Of a stretch of 64,000 nt of DNA, positions 46,701-57,998 are shown piece by piece. Positions within the stretch are counted from its first letter, which is position 1; each line of letters starts with the position of its first letter. The notes below the pieces were generated by a model. That model worked only from the letters and a program-made list of their open reading frames with translations, made no database searches and was not told the DNA's origin. Made by a program: the position numbers and the translations under genes. The stretch is from NCBI GenBank assembly GCA_029204225.1, contig CM055108.1, forward strand, positions 16,894,222 to 16,958,221, given 5' to 3'. Source of the DNA: Diphasiastrum complanatum. Taxonomy: Eukaryota > Streptophyta > Lycopodiopsida > Lycopodiales > Lycopodiaceae.

Positions 46701-47638
46701 ATCCACCAAGGATCTTCTCCTTTGAAGCTTGTTGAAGAAAATATGGACATCATGAGAGAGTCCTCATGTGAACTCTCCTCCTCCTCCTCTTTGCTCTTGT
46801 TGGCTTGGCTTTGATCTTGCTTCCTCTTGAAGCATTCCGAGGCATAATGCCCCATCTTGCTACAATAGTAGCACTTCACCTTTGATTTGTCCTTCTTGAC
46901 TTTGGTGGTTGATGGAGATGCCTTTGGGGGTCCTTCTTGATCCTCAAGCTTTGTAGACTTCTTGAATGTTGATCCTTTGCCTTTGGACTTGCCTTTGCCT
47001 TTGGTGAAGAGAGCTTGGTCATCTCCACCTTGGATGGAAAGCCTATCCATCCTCTCTTGCATTTGGCTCCTTCTTGATTCCTCGGCCATGAGCGTGCCTT
47101 GGAGTTCTTCAAGTATGGGTAGCTTACCCATAATTGCATATCCCTAAACCAAATTGTCAAATTCAAAGCTTAGTCCATTCAATATGAGTTGAACAAGCTC
47201 TTCATCGTTGATAGGTTCACCTATAAAGGCTAGCTCTTTGTTCAATTCTTTTACTCTTAGGACAAAAGTATGTGCACTCTCTCCTTTCTTTTGATAGCTT
47301 CTATAGATTTGATTCTTCAAAGCTAACATTCTAGTTTGGTTCTTGGATTCATAGACCTTTTGCAAAGTCTCCCAAGCATCTTGAGCTGAAGTGCAATCTC
47401 CTACCTCTCTTAAGAGTTCATTTGCAACATTCATTTTTATGCAATGTAGTGCAACATTGCACCTCTTGATGTATTTGGCTTTTTCTTGAGGATGAATAGG
47501 TTCACCCTCCTTACCATTTACAATTTCCATCAGATCTTGCATGATCATGATAGATTCCATTCTAACTTTCCATATGGAATAGTTAGTTTTGTTGAGCCTT
47601 TCATTAGTATCCAAAAGATATGCATTTATAGATGCCAT
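43726..47638 (-). pseudogene. Copia gag-pol of element F
   Basis: Starts at 47638 (MASINAYLLDTNERLNKTNY). Gag runs to a TAG at 47144-47146, where relatives have Gln (NLVQ.YAI), and the same frame continues. Then zinc knuckle CYYCSKMGHYASEC, protease WWIDSGASSHM, gag-pre-integrase LWHKRLGHVN, integrase HSDVHIVS, FIDDYSRY, RSDNGGEF and QQNGVAE. Near 45820 about 8 bases are missing between GVAE and NRTLCEC, shifting the frame. From 45800 down: integrase C-terminus, RT (KGYAQERGIDYEETFAPMAK, MDVSNAFLNGFLEE, LIYVDDIIISGN) and RNase H (SDSDFAGDKRDRKS, SSTEAEYKAL, FHARSKHIEICHHF). RT jumps from FIKHGMENK to SWNSRLH, losing the VCLL..SLYGLKQAPR block in frame. Confidence 0.93.
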
Positions 47639-48437
47639 CTAGTCTCCTAATCAAGGACTTGACACAAATGAAGGTTACTTCTATTGATTTGATTGAAGGT
47701 CTACCTTATCCCACTTCTTAGAGACCTGAAAAGATCAGTAATAGACTTCCTATAAAGATCTAAGAATGATCTCTAACAAAATCAAATCATAGAATACTAG
47801 AAACAATGCACTTGCTTGATTGAAGTAGACAATACTAGTAGAATTGCCCCTCTTTCTATAAAGAACATTAAAGCTTCCAAATGATCTGATCAAGAGTGAA
47901 TTTCAGCAACCTAATATACTTCCAAAATCACTTGTAAAAGATCTAAATGGAACTTAATGAGGATGCAACACAATCTACTATCCAATCACAAGCAAAAAAT
48001 GATCAAAATTGATGAAAAATTGATCTAATTTGGTGCATAAGTCAAGCAATGGTTGGACTGAACCTAAATCACTTTAGGAGGTGCCTACTACACCTTAGAA
48101 CAGCCTTGAAGAGTCCCCAAAACTCTGATCTTCCCTCTCCTTGAATGCTAGAAAGCCTTCTCTATGAAATCACCTCCAAAACTCGCTTAGAAATCAATGC
48201 TTGGAGCAAGCAAAACTTGCTATCTTGGTAATGTGAATTGAATTCAACTTTGCCTCTGGTTTTAGACACCTAAACACCTGCAAATGAAGTCACACAACAC
48301 CAATCTCCAATGTATTTGACTCACTTTGAGTTCTAGAATCAATACTAGATGCTAAGATCCAATCTACACAAGATTTAGATCAAAAATTGTGATCAAATTG
48401 AATGAAAACCAAGGATTTAGCTCATTTCAGCCTTTAG

Positions 48438-48449
48438 GCTCTGATACCA
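48438..48449 (-). promoter_or_regulatory. Primer-binding site of element F
   Basis: The minus strand reads TGGTATCAGAGC, perfect, directly against the LTR end at 48450. The leader to gag is about 800 bases. Confidence 0.95.
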
Positions 48450-49131
48450 TGTAAAAATTACAGCAAATAAGGATCCTAAAACACTTGAAATGATGAGGAA
48501 AACAATAGATTATGATTTCATAAGATTAGCACAAGTTGAAACATCAAAATCCATCAAAAATCTATGCTTGAACCTCACTAAATGGCCCAAATCCTTGAAG
48601 AAGGCTTCACACGTGTGAAAGTACGGCCTCCCACAGTCTGAGTACTGTACACCAGACCTACATTCAATCCTATAATCATTAGTAATCACAAGTACTCAAA
48701 CAATTATGAACATAGAGAGCAATTGCACCATTATGAGAGAAAAAACATGAAATTGCTTGATTGATTTTGGTGAGATATCACCACCTATATATACATGATC
48801 CATCACGGTTTTGGGCAGGTATGAGTAGCCCTAAACCTATCCCTAATGCTAATTTTGGTGGATCTTTCATCCCTACCAAGTTAGGGTTGGAATCTTGGAG
48901 ATCCCTCAACAATGCAAAAATTACCAAAAATAGCTCCTATTTTTTCTCCCTTGTATCTAAGCATAATTTGGACTCATTCCAAAGGTTCTAACACTTAGGT
49001 CTACTTGAGAACATCCTTATGAATGGAATCCTATGCTATTTGGCACGTGTGACAAGCCACATCATGACCATCTAACTATTTACAAGTCATATGACCAAAA
49101 CTAGTCAAGCTAGAATTGTGAATTTTTAACA
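48450..49131 (-). repeat. 5' LTR of element F (682 bp)
   Basis: Partner of 43030-43711, same length, one difference seen. CACACGTGTG at 48608-48617. Confidence 0.96.
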
Positions 49132-49200
49132 AAAACTGAGTTGGGCGATCAGTTGTATAGTGTTTGACGATTGTGTGAGTGTTCATTTGATTATTTCAAG

Positions 49201-52124
49201 ACAAAATTTACGGACGTTGAAATAGCTGAGGTGGAAAAGATACGAACGTGGAAACATCATGTGGTATCCTCTTACACGTTATATGCTTGCTAGAGTGCTA
49301 TGTGAGATATGCATTATTGAGCATGTTGCATTTTTCTATTATTAAGCAGATGTTTTTTGGCCAAGATATTTATTGTGTGCATTTTTGAGTTGAGTGCATG
49401 ATGAATGTGTAGCATGACTTTGCACAAGAGATGGATGAGGTTGGAGCCAAGTTCAATGCTGGCACGAACAAAGCACACAAGACCATAAAAGAAGCCGAAT
49501 CTGTTGGTCACTACAGATGGACAAACAAGATGGGGAAAATGTTGGGCATAGTGAACCCTGCTTTGGGCATTGAATGGTTTGAGTTGGTGATGAGCACAGA
49601 AACCACCAGTATGGGGGTCACACTTGGTATAGAAAAGTTGCATCACTTGCGTTGTTCTTCAGTTCCAAATGAGAAAAAATGCAAGTGGCTTAAATGGTGT
49701 GTTGTTCCTATGAGTGGCCAATTTGGAATCCCAAAAAATGATAAAGATTTTAGATTGTGGGTTGCCAAAGAAACTTGGCTAGAGTACTTGTTTGAAATAG
49801 CAAGCAAAGTGTTAGCAGAGTGTATGGCTTTGCGTAAGTGTTTTGTAGATCTGTGTATATTTTGTAGCAATCTCCCTATCGCATATCTTGTTTCACAATA
49901 TTTGGTATTAGATAACAATTTAATGTTTTGGTGTTGATGAGAGAAGCTGACTTTCTTTTACAGGACCTATGTCACTGGGCAATGCTGAATCTTTCAATGA
50001 CTACTTTATGGATTTTAAGCTGCAGTACAGGAAAAAAATGTTTTCTTCCATTGAGCCAGACATGGAACTGGCGAAAAGTGCTAAGGAGCAACCCGATATA
50101 AAGGGTGGGGCAAAACGAGTGATTTGGAGGTAGTCATATCAAAGTGCTTATGATAATATAATAATATTTGTAGGATGATCTTTTTACTATTGTATCTTTG
50201 TTGGTCCACTCTCAACTTTGAGTTTTTGTAAATCTGGTAACCACTATGCATGCAGGTATATCTCATATTTTGTGAAAATGAAACAACTTGAAAAGATGCC
50301 TTCATACTTTAGGCTGTGGACCAAGATTTCAGATAAAGAGAGTTGTATGTACAGTGATGCATATCATTTCAATGAGCGTCTAAATTTAAGTGAGTGGAAA
50401 ATAGCAAACAATCCTTGGTGGATTGACTTTCCAGCAAGTTCTTGCCCAGAGGATGAGAAAGAGAGCTATAATATGCATGCCAAGGGTGCTCTCTCGGTCG
50501 CACCTCACGACATTGATGGGCCTCACTTGGAGACAGATATGGCAGCTGCACTTGAGTCCAGACTAGAGGATGAAGACCAACAAACTGAAGATAGAGTGCC
50601 ATGACAACGTCTAGCAAAGGTAAGTCGTAAAGGAAAGGAACAAGCATTTGCACCTGCAATTGTCACCACTCATGCCATGGCCCATAGTGCAAAGCGACTG
50701 CGTGATTCTTTTGAATTCATGAAGCCATTGTTCAATTCATCCAAGTCCAACAGCAAGGTATAGTAAATGTTATTTGGACATTAACATGCTAGTATTAAAA
50801 AACACATATTTTGTCATGTGTTTTTCAAATTCTGATATTCATCTTGTTCTCAAATTATGTAGATTTTTACCGTGTGCGGAGATATATTAAATATTTCCAA
50901 GTGTGCCGCGTCGAAAACAACGGCAGTCGAGATGCTTTCCATACTCTCACATTTACGATCAGTTTGCACAGGGTCTAGGACTAGGAGAGGTAAATTTGTT
51001 TCTTATAGTGCCGACCTCGTGTTGCTCGATTTTCCCATGAATATGATTCCAGATGGATTAACTGGCCATGTCCCTATATGGAACAAATTGGATAATCATT
51101 TATTTGAGAGTACTATGCAGTTTACATCTGCAATACTTGATGATGATGGATTGGTCGTTTCAATTATCGGTGTACCAGAAATACCATTGCTTGTTAGATT
51201 TGCCAAAAAAAGTGGCCTGAGAGTGATGCGTGAAGCTATTCTACGAGGCGTTGATAAATTTGGAGTGAGTGTGAAGGGTATTCAGGTACGCATTTTTTCC
51301 CTCACTATTATATCAATTTTCTAATATGTTATCATACTTGTATCGATGATTGATAAATTCACCAATGTGTTGCCCAGGTGAATATGCTAGGTGTTTATAT
51401 TTTATGTCGCCTAGATGCTTCACTGCAATTGCCCATGGGTGATTGTGATTTGGTTGACCCTTCCTTGTTTGGGAGTATAAAGACCATTGGATACATTATT
51501 ACCCTATGGCAGAGAGACTATTTGATTCAGCAACGTCTTTGTCGGCACGAGGAGGGATGGAGAAGAGTCCTCATTTCCTGCATTTCATTGTAGAGATGTG
51601 TTGCAAGCATTCAGGTGTGGTTGTTGACCCATTTATGGGCGGAGGCGGAACATTGTATGCTTGTAGATGCACCGGATGACATTGCATTGCAATGGGTTTG
51701 GATCAGGCAACATTGGATCTAGCCTTGAAGCGATATGGTTTGTTTTGTTTGTCCTTTCTTTTTGTTGTTGATTATGAGAACAAACTATGTTGTATTTTCA
51801 CTGATTTAAAAAGTATGTGATGCATAATCATCATTTGCCCCTACACAAGCAATGCTAGTTGACACTGATGAGGACGATGATGAAGATCTTGACGAGTGTG
51901 ATTTTGATGACTTCCAAAAATGGTATGTATAAAAAAGTTAGCTAGCTTTTTTATTAGCTTGGATGTGCTTCTCTATATCCATGCTTGCATAATCCAGTCA
52001 ATTTCCATCCTATGCAGAGTCATTGGCAAAAGCAATGGGAAACGAGGATGTTGCAAAAAGATCCTTGAGCAAAAAAAGTGCTCATGCTTGTATTTATGTG
52101 GATGACGAGTGTGAGGATGAATAG
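49201..52124 (+). pseudogene. Intron-containing beta-class DNA methyltransferase-like gene, broken
   Basis: Exon-like blocks with GT-AG borders: 49201-49263, 49413-49833, 49964-50129, 50256-50757, 50863-51285, 51378-about 51737, 51850-51922 and 52018-52124. Phases fit from the first block through 51378. The early part (KWLKWCVVPMSGQFGIPKN; NNPWWIDFPASSCPEDEKE) is not recognised. The 50863 block has SADLVLLDFPMNM and then LDDDGLVVSIIGVPEIPLLV; the 51378 block has KSPHFLHFIVEMC and VVVDPFMGGGGTLYACRC (DPFMGGGGT at 51626-51652). This order, a DPPY-like motif before the SAM-binding DPFxGxGT motif, is that of beta-class N4-cytosine/N6-adenine methyltransferases. DFPM replaces DPPY/W, so activity is doubtful. 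An acidic tail (DTDEDDDEDLDECDFDDF) and a stop at 52122-52124 follow. Lesions: TGA at 50602, a frameshift near 51550, TGA near 51680, and an out-of-phase last intron. No gene name can be given. Confidence 0.65.
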
Positions 52125-52398
52125 ACTATAGATACAACATAGTTAAACATTTGATGTGCTTCCATGTGGATTTTTTTTGGAAGACCATTTTCATTGCATG
52201 GTTCTTTTTGGAAGACCAGATTCGTATGCTTCAAATTACCTGGTTTACTCTTTGTTATGATGTTTTTATGCATAACGTATTTGGTCTATTTTGTGCTACT
52301 CGCACTCTATTTACTCGCAAATTGTCTAGACTCTATCTAAGGGTGACTTGCCATTTGATAAATCTTTTGGAGGTCAGCCTCCTTTTTCCCAATTATCT
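52125..52398 (+). other. Probable 3' flank of the methyltransferase-like gene
   Basis: AT-rich, no ORF of note, with a short repeat TTTTTTGGAAGACCA (two copies at about 52172 and 52207). No clear polyadenylation signal was singled out. Confidence 0.3.
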
Positions 52399-52800
52399 TC
52401 ATCTTCTGACATGCCCTTCCACCTGATTAATATTTTTTTGAAGCACTCTATTCCTTAGAGTTTTTTGCTGGCTATTAATAATCGCTTCGGATTTAGGTGG
52501 TCCACTCGCGGACTCATCATGAAGCTCTACTAGATCTTCCACGGGCAACATGGTTTCCCCAACCCCCAGCAAGGGTTTTAACTTACTAATGTGAAAACTT
52601 GGATGAATTTCAACATTAGTTGGAAGGTCTAGCCTGTATGCAACCTTGTTAATCACTTGGATAACCTTAAAAAGGACTGCAATACCTAGGCACCAACTTT
52701 ATACACTTACCAATTTTCAAGCCCCTAGAGTGAGAAGGGACCCTAAAAAACACCATGTCATTGACGTTGAATTTCTTGTGCTTCCGAGACAGATCAACAT
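52399..52800 (-). pseudogene. Ty3/gypsy integrase C-terminal remnant
   Basis: On the minus strand from about 52800: RKHKKFNVNDMVFFRVPSHS in part, KLVPRYCSPF, then in a shifted frame INKVAYRLDLPTNVEIHPSF, HISKLKPL and a tail with SEAIINSQQKTLRNRVLQ. This is the GPY/F-type C-terminal module and a chromodomain-like tail of a gypsy integrase. The 5' LTR of element G at 52803 cuts it upstream. Confidence 0.75.
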
Positions 52801-52802
52801 AG

Positions 52803-53452
52803 TGTGAAAGATTCAACTAGTTTCATCACATTTTGCAATATTTCCATATTTGGCATATTGAGGCCAAAACTTGTTTTAGACTTAGAGGTTGACTTTTCAA
52901 AATTCATTAGTCTAAATTTCATTTGAATAGACACTTTTTGAAAGTGTGGGAAAGATAGAATGCGAGTTTGAGTAGATTCAATTTGAATAAGTTGGGTACA
53001 TTGAATCTAGACCCAAAATTGGTAGGGTTAGCATTTTGGTGGGAAAGCCAAGTGGCCAAATAGGGTTTGGACCTGCTATAAAAGGATGTAACTCATGGAG
53101 AGAGTCATCTTCTCTCTTCTCTATCTCATTTCATGCTTATACATGGTTCTCTTGGGTTCTACTATCCATTGGTGCAATATCTTGGTGATTGCTTGCAATT
53201 CTATGTGTAGAATGATCTATATTTGCTATTTTTGGATCCACACGTGTGAAATACAGTAGCTTGCTGATTTTGTACGGACAGCAATAGTACATAATCAGTT
53301 CATTCAAGTTTGATCAAGTTCTATTAGTGTTTGCATCTCAAATTGTGTGTAGATGCTGATTTTTCTACATTGATGAACTTGGTAGTGTATTTCTCTTTCT
53401 AACCAAAGATCATTCAAGTAGATTTGATCTTAAGGATCTGAAATCTTTCACA
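52803..53452 (+). repeat. 5' LTR of element G (650 bp)
   Basis: Starts TGTGAAAGATT and ends AATCTTTCACA-like (AAATCTTTCACA), giving about 10-11 bp of terminal inverted repeat. A TATA box TATAAAAGG lies at 53077-53085 and CACACGTGTG at 53239-53248, 160 bases further on. The TATA position implies U3 is about 300 bases. Confidence 0.94.
53077..53085 (+). promoter_or_regulatory. TATA box in the G LTR
   Basis: TATAAAAGG, a near-consensus TATA box in the sense strand of the LTR, followed by AT-poor GGAGAGAGTC and CTTCTCTC pyrimidine tracts where transcripts would start. It is kept in the 3' LTR (CTACTATAAAAGG near 58270). Confidence 0.75.
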
Positions 53453-53464
53453 TGGTATCAGAGC
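53453..53464 (+). promoter_or_regulatory. Primer-binding site of element G
   Basis: TGGTATCAGAGC, perfect, directly after the LTR. The leader to the gag ATG at 54053 is about 590 bases. Confidence 0.95.
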
Positions 53465-54052
53465 TTGTGTTTCAGGTTATGAAGGAGGAAATCAGATCTA
53501 TCAATGATTTGGTGAAGATATCAAGTCTAGAGCATGCTAGAGAGGATTCTACACCAAAATCGGATTTTTTGCTTTTGTAGATTGGATCTTTTGTAGATCA
53601 AAACACTAAATAGGTCAATATACTTGTTCAATTCTATTTTTTGTATTCACATGCTGGATTTGGCCGATTTTTGGATCATTGGTTCAACCTAAGTGGTGGC
53701 TTATAGATTGCATATCAAATTTTCAGCATTTGCATGTAGATTTGGAATAGTCAATTTATTGTGATTTTGTCAAAACCGTAATTTTGATTGGATCTCTAGA
53801 TAGTGAGGTTGTTGGACTTGATTTGAGTGTGTTTCAATCTTAGGAAGTGGCAAAAGTCATTAGATTGAGGATAGATCATAGGTTGGTCAAGATTCCATGA
53901 TTCTATGTGTTGATTTACTTGGATAAGTGCTAGAAGAGAATTTGTGAGATAGTTTCAAATCTTGGTGATTTCTTTTGAAAGCATTTGTTGTTGTTCAAAG
54001 GAGTGCTTTGTGCATTGAAGAAGGTTGAAAGAGAAGATCAGGTCATTGTTAC

Positions 54053-56610
54053 ATGGCAACCTCAATTGGAGTCATGTTGGAAGCCAATGATAGGCTTACC
54101 TCAAGTAACTATTCATTATGGAAAGTGAGGATGGAGTCACTTCTTGAGATGAATGATGTTTTGGATATTGTTGTAGGATTGGAGGAGAGACCAGCAACAC
54201 AACAAGATCCATTGAGATATGAGAAGAGGGCCAAGAAGGCTCTACACATGATAAAGATGAATGTTACCAATGAACTTCTCAAGGAAGTTGGTAAGTGCAC
54301 ATCATCTTTGGAAGCTTGGAATTCATTGAAGAAGCTTTATGAATCCAAGTCTACTTCTAGAGTGTTGACTCTAAGAAGGCAAATCTTTTCTTGTTTGCAA
54401 AAGAATGAAGAAAGTCCAAGTACTTTTGTTTTGAGAATGAAAGCATTGAATGATGAGTTAGCTTGCATAGATGAAAGCATTAAGGAAGGAGAGCTTATTC
54501 AAGTGATTCTTAATGGCTTGTTGGATGCTCATGCTAACATTGTTCAAAGTATTGCTATTCAAAAGACTTTGCCAAGTTTGATGGATCTTCAAGAGATCTT
54601 GATCAATGAGGAATATAGGCTTCAAGCAAGAGGTGGATCTACATTGACACTTCAAGAGGATGCTATTTTCACAAAGGGCAAATTCAAGGGCAAAACCAAA
54701 AGCAAGTGGTCTAAAGGGCAAGATCAAGTGGATGCTTCTTCAAGTGGCAAAAAGAAGGATAGATCAAAGCTTCAGTGCTTCTATTGTGGCATCAAAGGAC
54801 ACTTTGCAAGTGAGTGCTACAAGAAGAAGAGAGATCAAGGAGACAAGCAAGGTAATCTTACTCTTGATGAGGATGGTTTGGATGTGCAAGATGCAAATGA
54901 TGATGCTTTTGTGATGTCTTCATGTATGCTTGCTAATGATGGAGATCTAGATCCTTGGTGGATTGATAGTGGAGCAAGTTCACACATGACCTTTCACAAA
55001 GAGTACTTCACTTCTTTGTTGGCATATGGAGATGACAAGAGGGTGATCTACACGGCCAATGATGGTGAGTGTGCAATCAAAGGGATTGGCAAAATTCCTA
55101 TTTCTTTCTCTACAAATAGGGATGTTCATTTGGAGGATGTCTTGTTTATTCCATCTATTACCAAGAATTTGCTTAGTGTGAGTCAAATGCTAAGTAAGGG
55201 CCTCAAGGTGGAGTTTGATGGAGATGCTTGTTTGATCAAAAGGAAGGATGTCTTGATTGGAAAAGGTAAAAGGCAAGGGAAGTTGTTCAAACTTGATGCT
55301 TGTGTTATTGCTAACCAAGTTGGATGTGTTTCAAGGGAGCAAATTTCTATTCAAGAGGTTTGGCACAAAAGGATGGGACACCTCAACTTCAAGTCATTGG
55401 AGGTAATGGCAAGGAAGAAGGTTGTGACTGATCTTCCAAGTTCCTTAAGTAATGACAAGCATGTTTGTGAGTCTTGTGCTTTGTCTAAGTCACATAGACT
55501 ACCTTATACTATATCTATTTCTAGATGTACAAAGCCTTTTCAACTTGTACATTCAGATATTCATGGATTTACTACAATTAGCAATAATGGAGCTAAGATG
55601 TATGTAACATTCATTGATGATTTTAGTAGATTTTGTTGGATCTATCTACTAAAGAGCAAGGATGAAGTGTATGATGTCTTTGTCAAGTTCAAGAATGCAA
55701 GGGAGAACCAATTTTCCACAAAGATCAAGTGCTTGAGAGGTGACAATGGTGGTGAGTACATATCTAACAAGTTCAAGGCCTTTTGTGATGAGCATGGGAC
55801 CAAGAGGGAGTATACAACATCAAGGACCCCACAACAAAATGGAGTGGCTGAAAGGAAGAATCAGACTTTATGTGAAAGTGCTAAAGCTATGAGGTTAAGT
55901 GCTAATCTTGACAAACCATTTTGGGATCAAGCTTTGTTGGTGCCAATTTCTTGTGCAATAGGTGGCCGAGTGCTATTTTGGATGGAAGGACACCTTTCGA
56001 GATGCTATTCAAGAGGAGGCCGAGTGTCAACTTTCTAAGAACCTTTGGATGCACATGCTATGTCAACATTACTCTTGATGATAGGACCAAGGAGGATCCA
56101 TCTTCAAGAAGAGGTATTTTTGTTGGATATAGTGAGGTGAGTAAAGCCTACAAGGTTTACATTCCTTCTACTAACAAAGTGATTGTTGGTAGAGATGTCA
56201 TTTTTGATGAGGGAAACATTCCAAAGGTGTCTTCAAGCATGATTGATGGTAAAGTAGATGGTTATAGCATTCTTGATGTTGATGAGAAGGATCCTACTTT
56301 GGATGGTGGTGATGATGGACCTTCATCAAGTCAAAAGCCAAGGAGAACATCAAGAGAAAGACAAGTACCTTCAAGGCTCACATATGATCAAAAGTGTAAG
56401 CAAGTAGTTTCTGGAAATTATGTTGCTTTCCTAACCTCTTTGGATGAGCCTACAAGTGTAGATCAAGCAAGGAAAGAAGAGGAGTGGATCCAAGCAATGG
56501 ATCTTGAGTATCAAGCTCTTATGAAGAATGGAACATGGAGATTGGTGGAGTTGCCTAAGGACAAGAAAGCTATTGGATGCAAATGGATCTTCAAGGTGAA
56601 GACAAACTAA
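54053..56610 (+). pseudogene. Copia gag-protease-integrase of element G
   Basis: Starts at 54053 (MATSIGVMLEANDRLTSSNY). Gag spans about residues 1-230, zinc knuckle CFYCGIKGHFASEC about 241-254, protease WWIDSGASSHM about 301, gag-pre-integrase VWHKRMGHLNFKS about 437, and integrase with HSDIHGF about 500, RGDNGGEY about 562 and QQNGVAERKN. At about 55930 a one-base shift moves the frame to the ORF at 55921 (GSSFVGANFLCNRW...), which carries the integrase C-terminus and an acidic, Ser-rich stretch up to WRLVELPKDKKAIGCKWIFK. It ends at a TAA (56608-56610) just before RT. Element H has the same one-base shift. Confidence 0.92.
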
Positions 56611-56643
56611 GATGGATCTATCAACAAGTACAAGGCAAGGTTA

Positions 56644-57997
56644 GTGGCAAAAGGATATGCTCAACAACAAGGAATTGACTATGATGAGACCTTTGCACCC
56701 GTGGCAAAGATGGTAAGCATTCGAGTCATCATTTCACTTGCTACACTTTATGGATGGGATCTATGGCAAATGGACATTTCAAATGCATTATTGAATGGCG
56801 ATCTTGAGGAGGAAGTATACATGGAGCAACCCGAGAGCTACATCTCATCAACAAAGCCAAATCATGTGTGTCTTCTACAAAAGAGTTTGTATGGCCTTAA
56901 GCAAGCACCAAGGAGTTGGTATGCTAAGCTTAACACTTTTTTACTCTCTCAAGGCTTTGTTATGAGTGAGTATGATCATTCACTTTATTATAGGTTTGCT
57001 GGAAATGATGTTGCTATCTTGCTAATCTATGTGGATGATATCATCTTGAGTGGTGGAGACAATCAAGATGTGGAGGATATCAAGAATGCTCTTAAGAAGG
57101 AGTTTGAGGTGCATGATCTTGGTAATTTGCATTACATTTTAGGAATAGAAGTCATTAGATCTTCTCAATCTACTTTCATTTGTCAAGAGAAGTATGCTAA
57201 TTCTATTCTAGAAAGATTTCATATGGTAGATGCAAAAGCTATTGATACACCTATGGAGTCTCATGTAAAGCTTACTATAAGAGGTAATGAAAGATCCTTC
57301 AAGGACATTACTCTCTATAGAAAGCTAGTTGGTTCACTCATCTATCTATCCATTACTAGACCTGATCTAAGATATTGTGTTGGAAGATTGAGTCAATTCA
57401 TGCAAGATCCTAGTGAGGAGCATTGGAAGCTAGGAAAGCGAGTTTTGAGGTACATCATTGGAACTCGAGATTTTGGCATATTGTATGAGGGATCATCACC
57501 TAATCTTTTTGGATTTTTAGATTCGGACTATGCTGGAGATATAATGGATAGGAAATCCATTAGTTCTTATTGTATTTTCATAGGTGATGGAGCTATATCA
57601 TGGATGTCAAAGAAACAAGCCACTATCTCATTGTCATCTAGTGAGGCCGAGTACAAAGCTCTTACACATTGCACAAAGGAGATGGTATGGATCAAGAGGA
57701 TGATCAAGGATCTTCATTTGATGGATTTTTCAGAGAGCCCAATCATCTTTTGTGACAATCAATCAGCCCAAAGAATGGCATCCAATCCTATCTTTCATGC
57801 TAGGAGCAAGCATATTGAGATAATATCATTTTGTGAGGGAGCGAGTCATTGCAAAGGAGGTGGATCTTCAACATGTGTCTTCAAGGGAATGTGTAGCTGA
57901 TATCTTCACCAAAGCATTGGGAAAAGACTTGTTCATGAAGCATAGGACTTCACTTGGAGTATTATCAAATTCTATGCTAAAACTAGTTGAAGAGGGA
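56644..57997 (+). pseudogene. Copia reverse transcriptase-RNase H of element G
   Basis: A 418-codon open stretch. RT: KGYAQQQGIDYDETFAPVAK, MDISNALLNGDLEEEVYME, SLYGLKQAPRSWY, LIYVDDIILSGGD, LGNLHYILGIEV, GSLIYLSITRPDL. RNase H: FLDSDYAGDIMDRKS, SSSEAEYKALTH, FHARSKHIEI. A shift at about 57815 (ATTGAGATAATATC) spoils the last 60 codons; the rest (GKDLFMKHRTSLGV, ...LVEEGV) is readable in another frame up to 57997. RT and RNase H active residues are all present, so this is the best-kept RT in the window, but it is cut off from gag by the TAA at 56608. Confidence 0.93.
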
Positions 57998-57998
57998 G

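Larger units (their letters stand above)
43030..49131 (-). mobile_element. Ty1/copia element F, young insertion
   Basis: Both LTRs are 682 bp with TG...CA ends, a perfect AAAAC target-site duplication, a perfect primer-binding site and a purine tract (AGTGAGGAGGAG). The LTRs differ at a single site that I could find (T at 43371 against C at 48791), which implies recent insertion. It lies inside an intron of the methyltransferase-like gene, in the opposite orientation. Its gag-pol carries a stop, a frameshift and an in-frame loss within RT, so it could not move by itself. Confidence 0.96.

Noticed and set aside
47144-47146. Programmed readthrough of the gag TAG in element F
   Set aside because: Relatives have Gln at this place with no stop, so it is a nonsense mutation and not a recoding signal.
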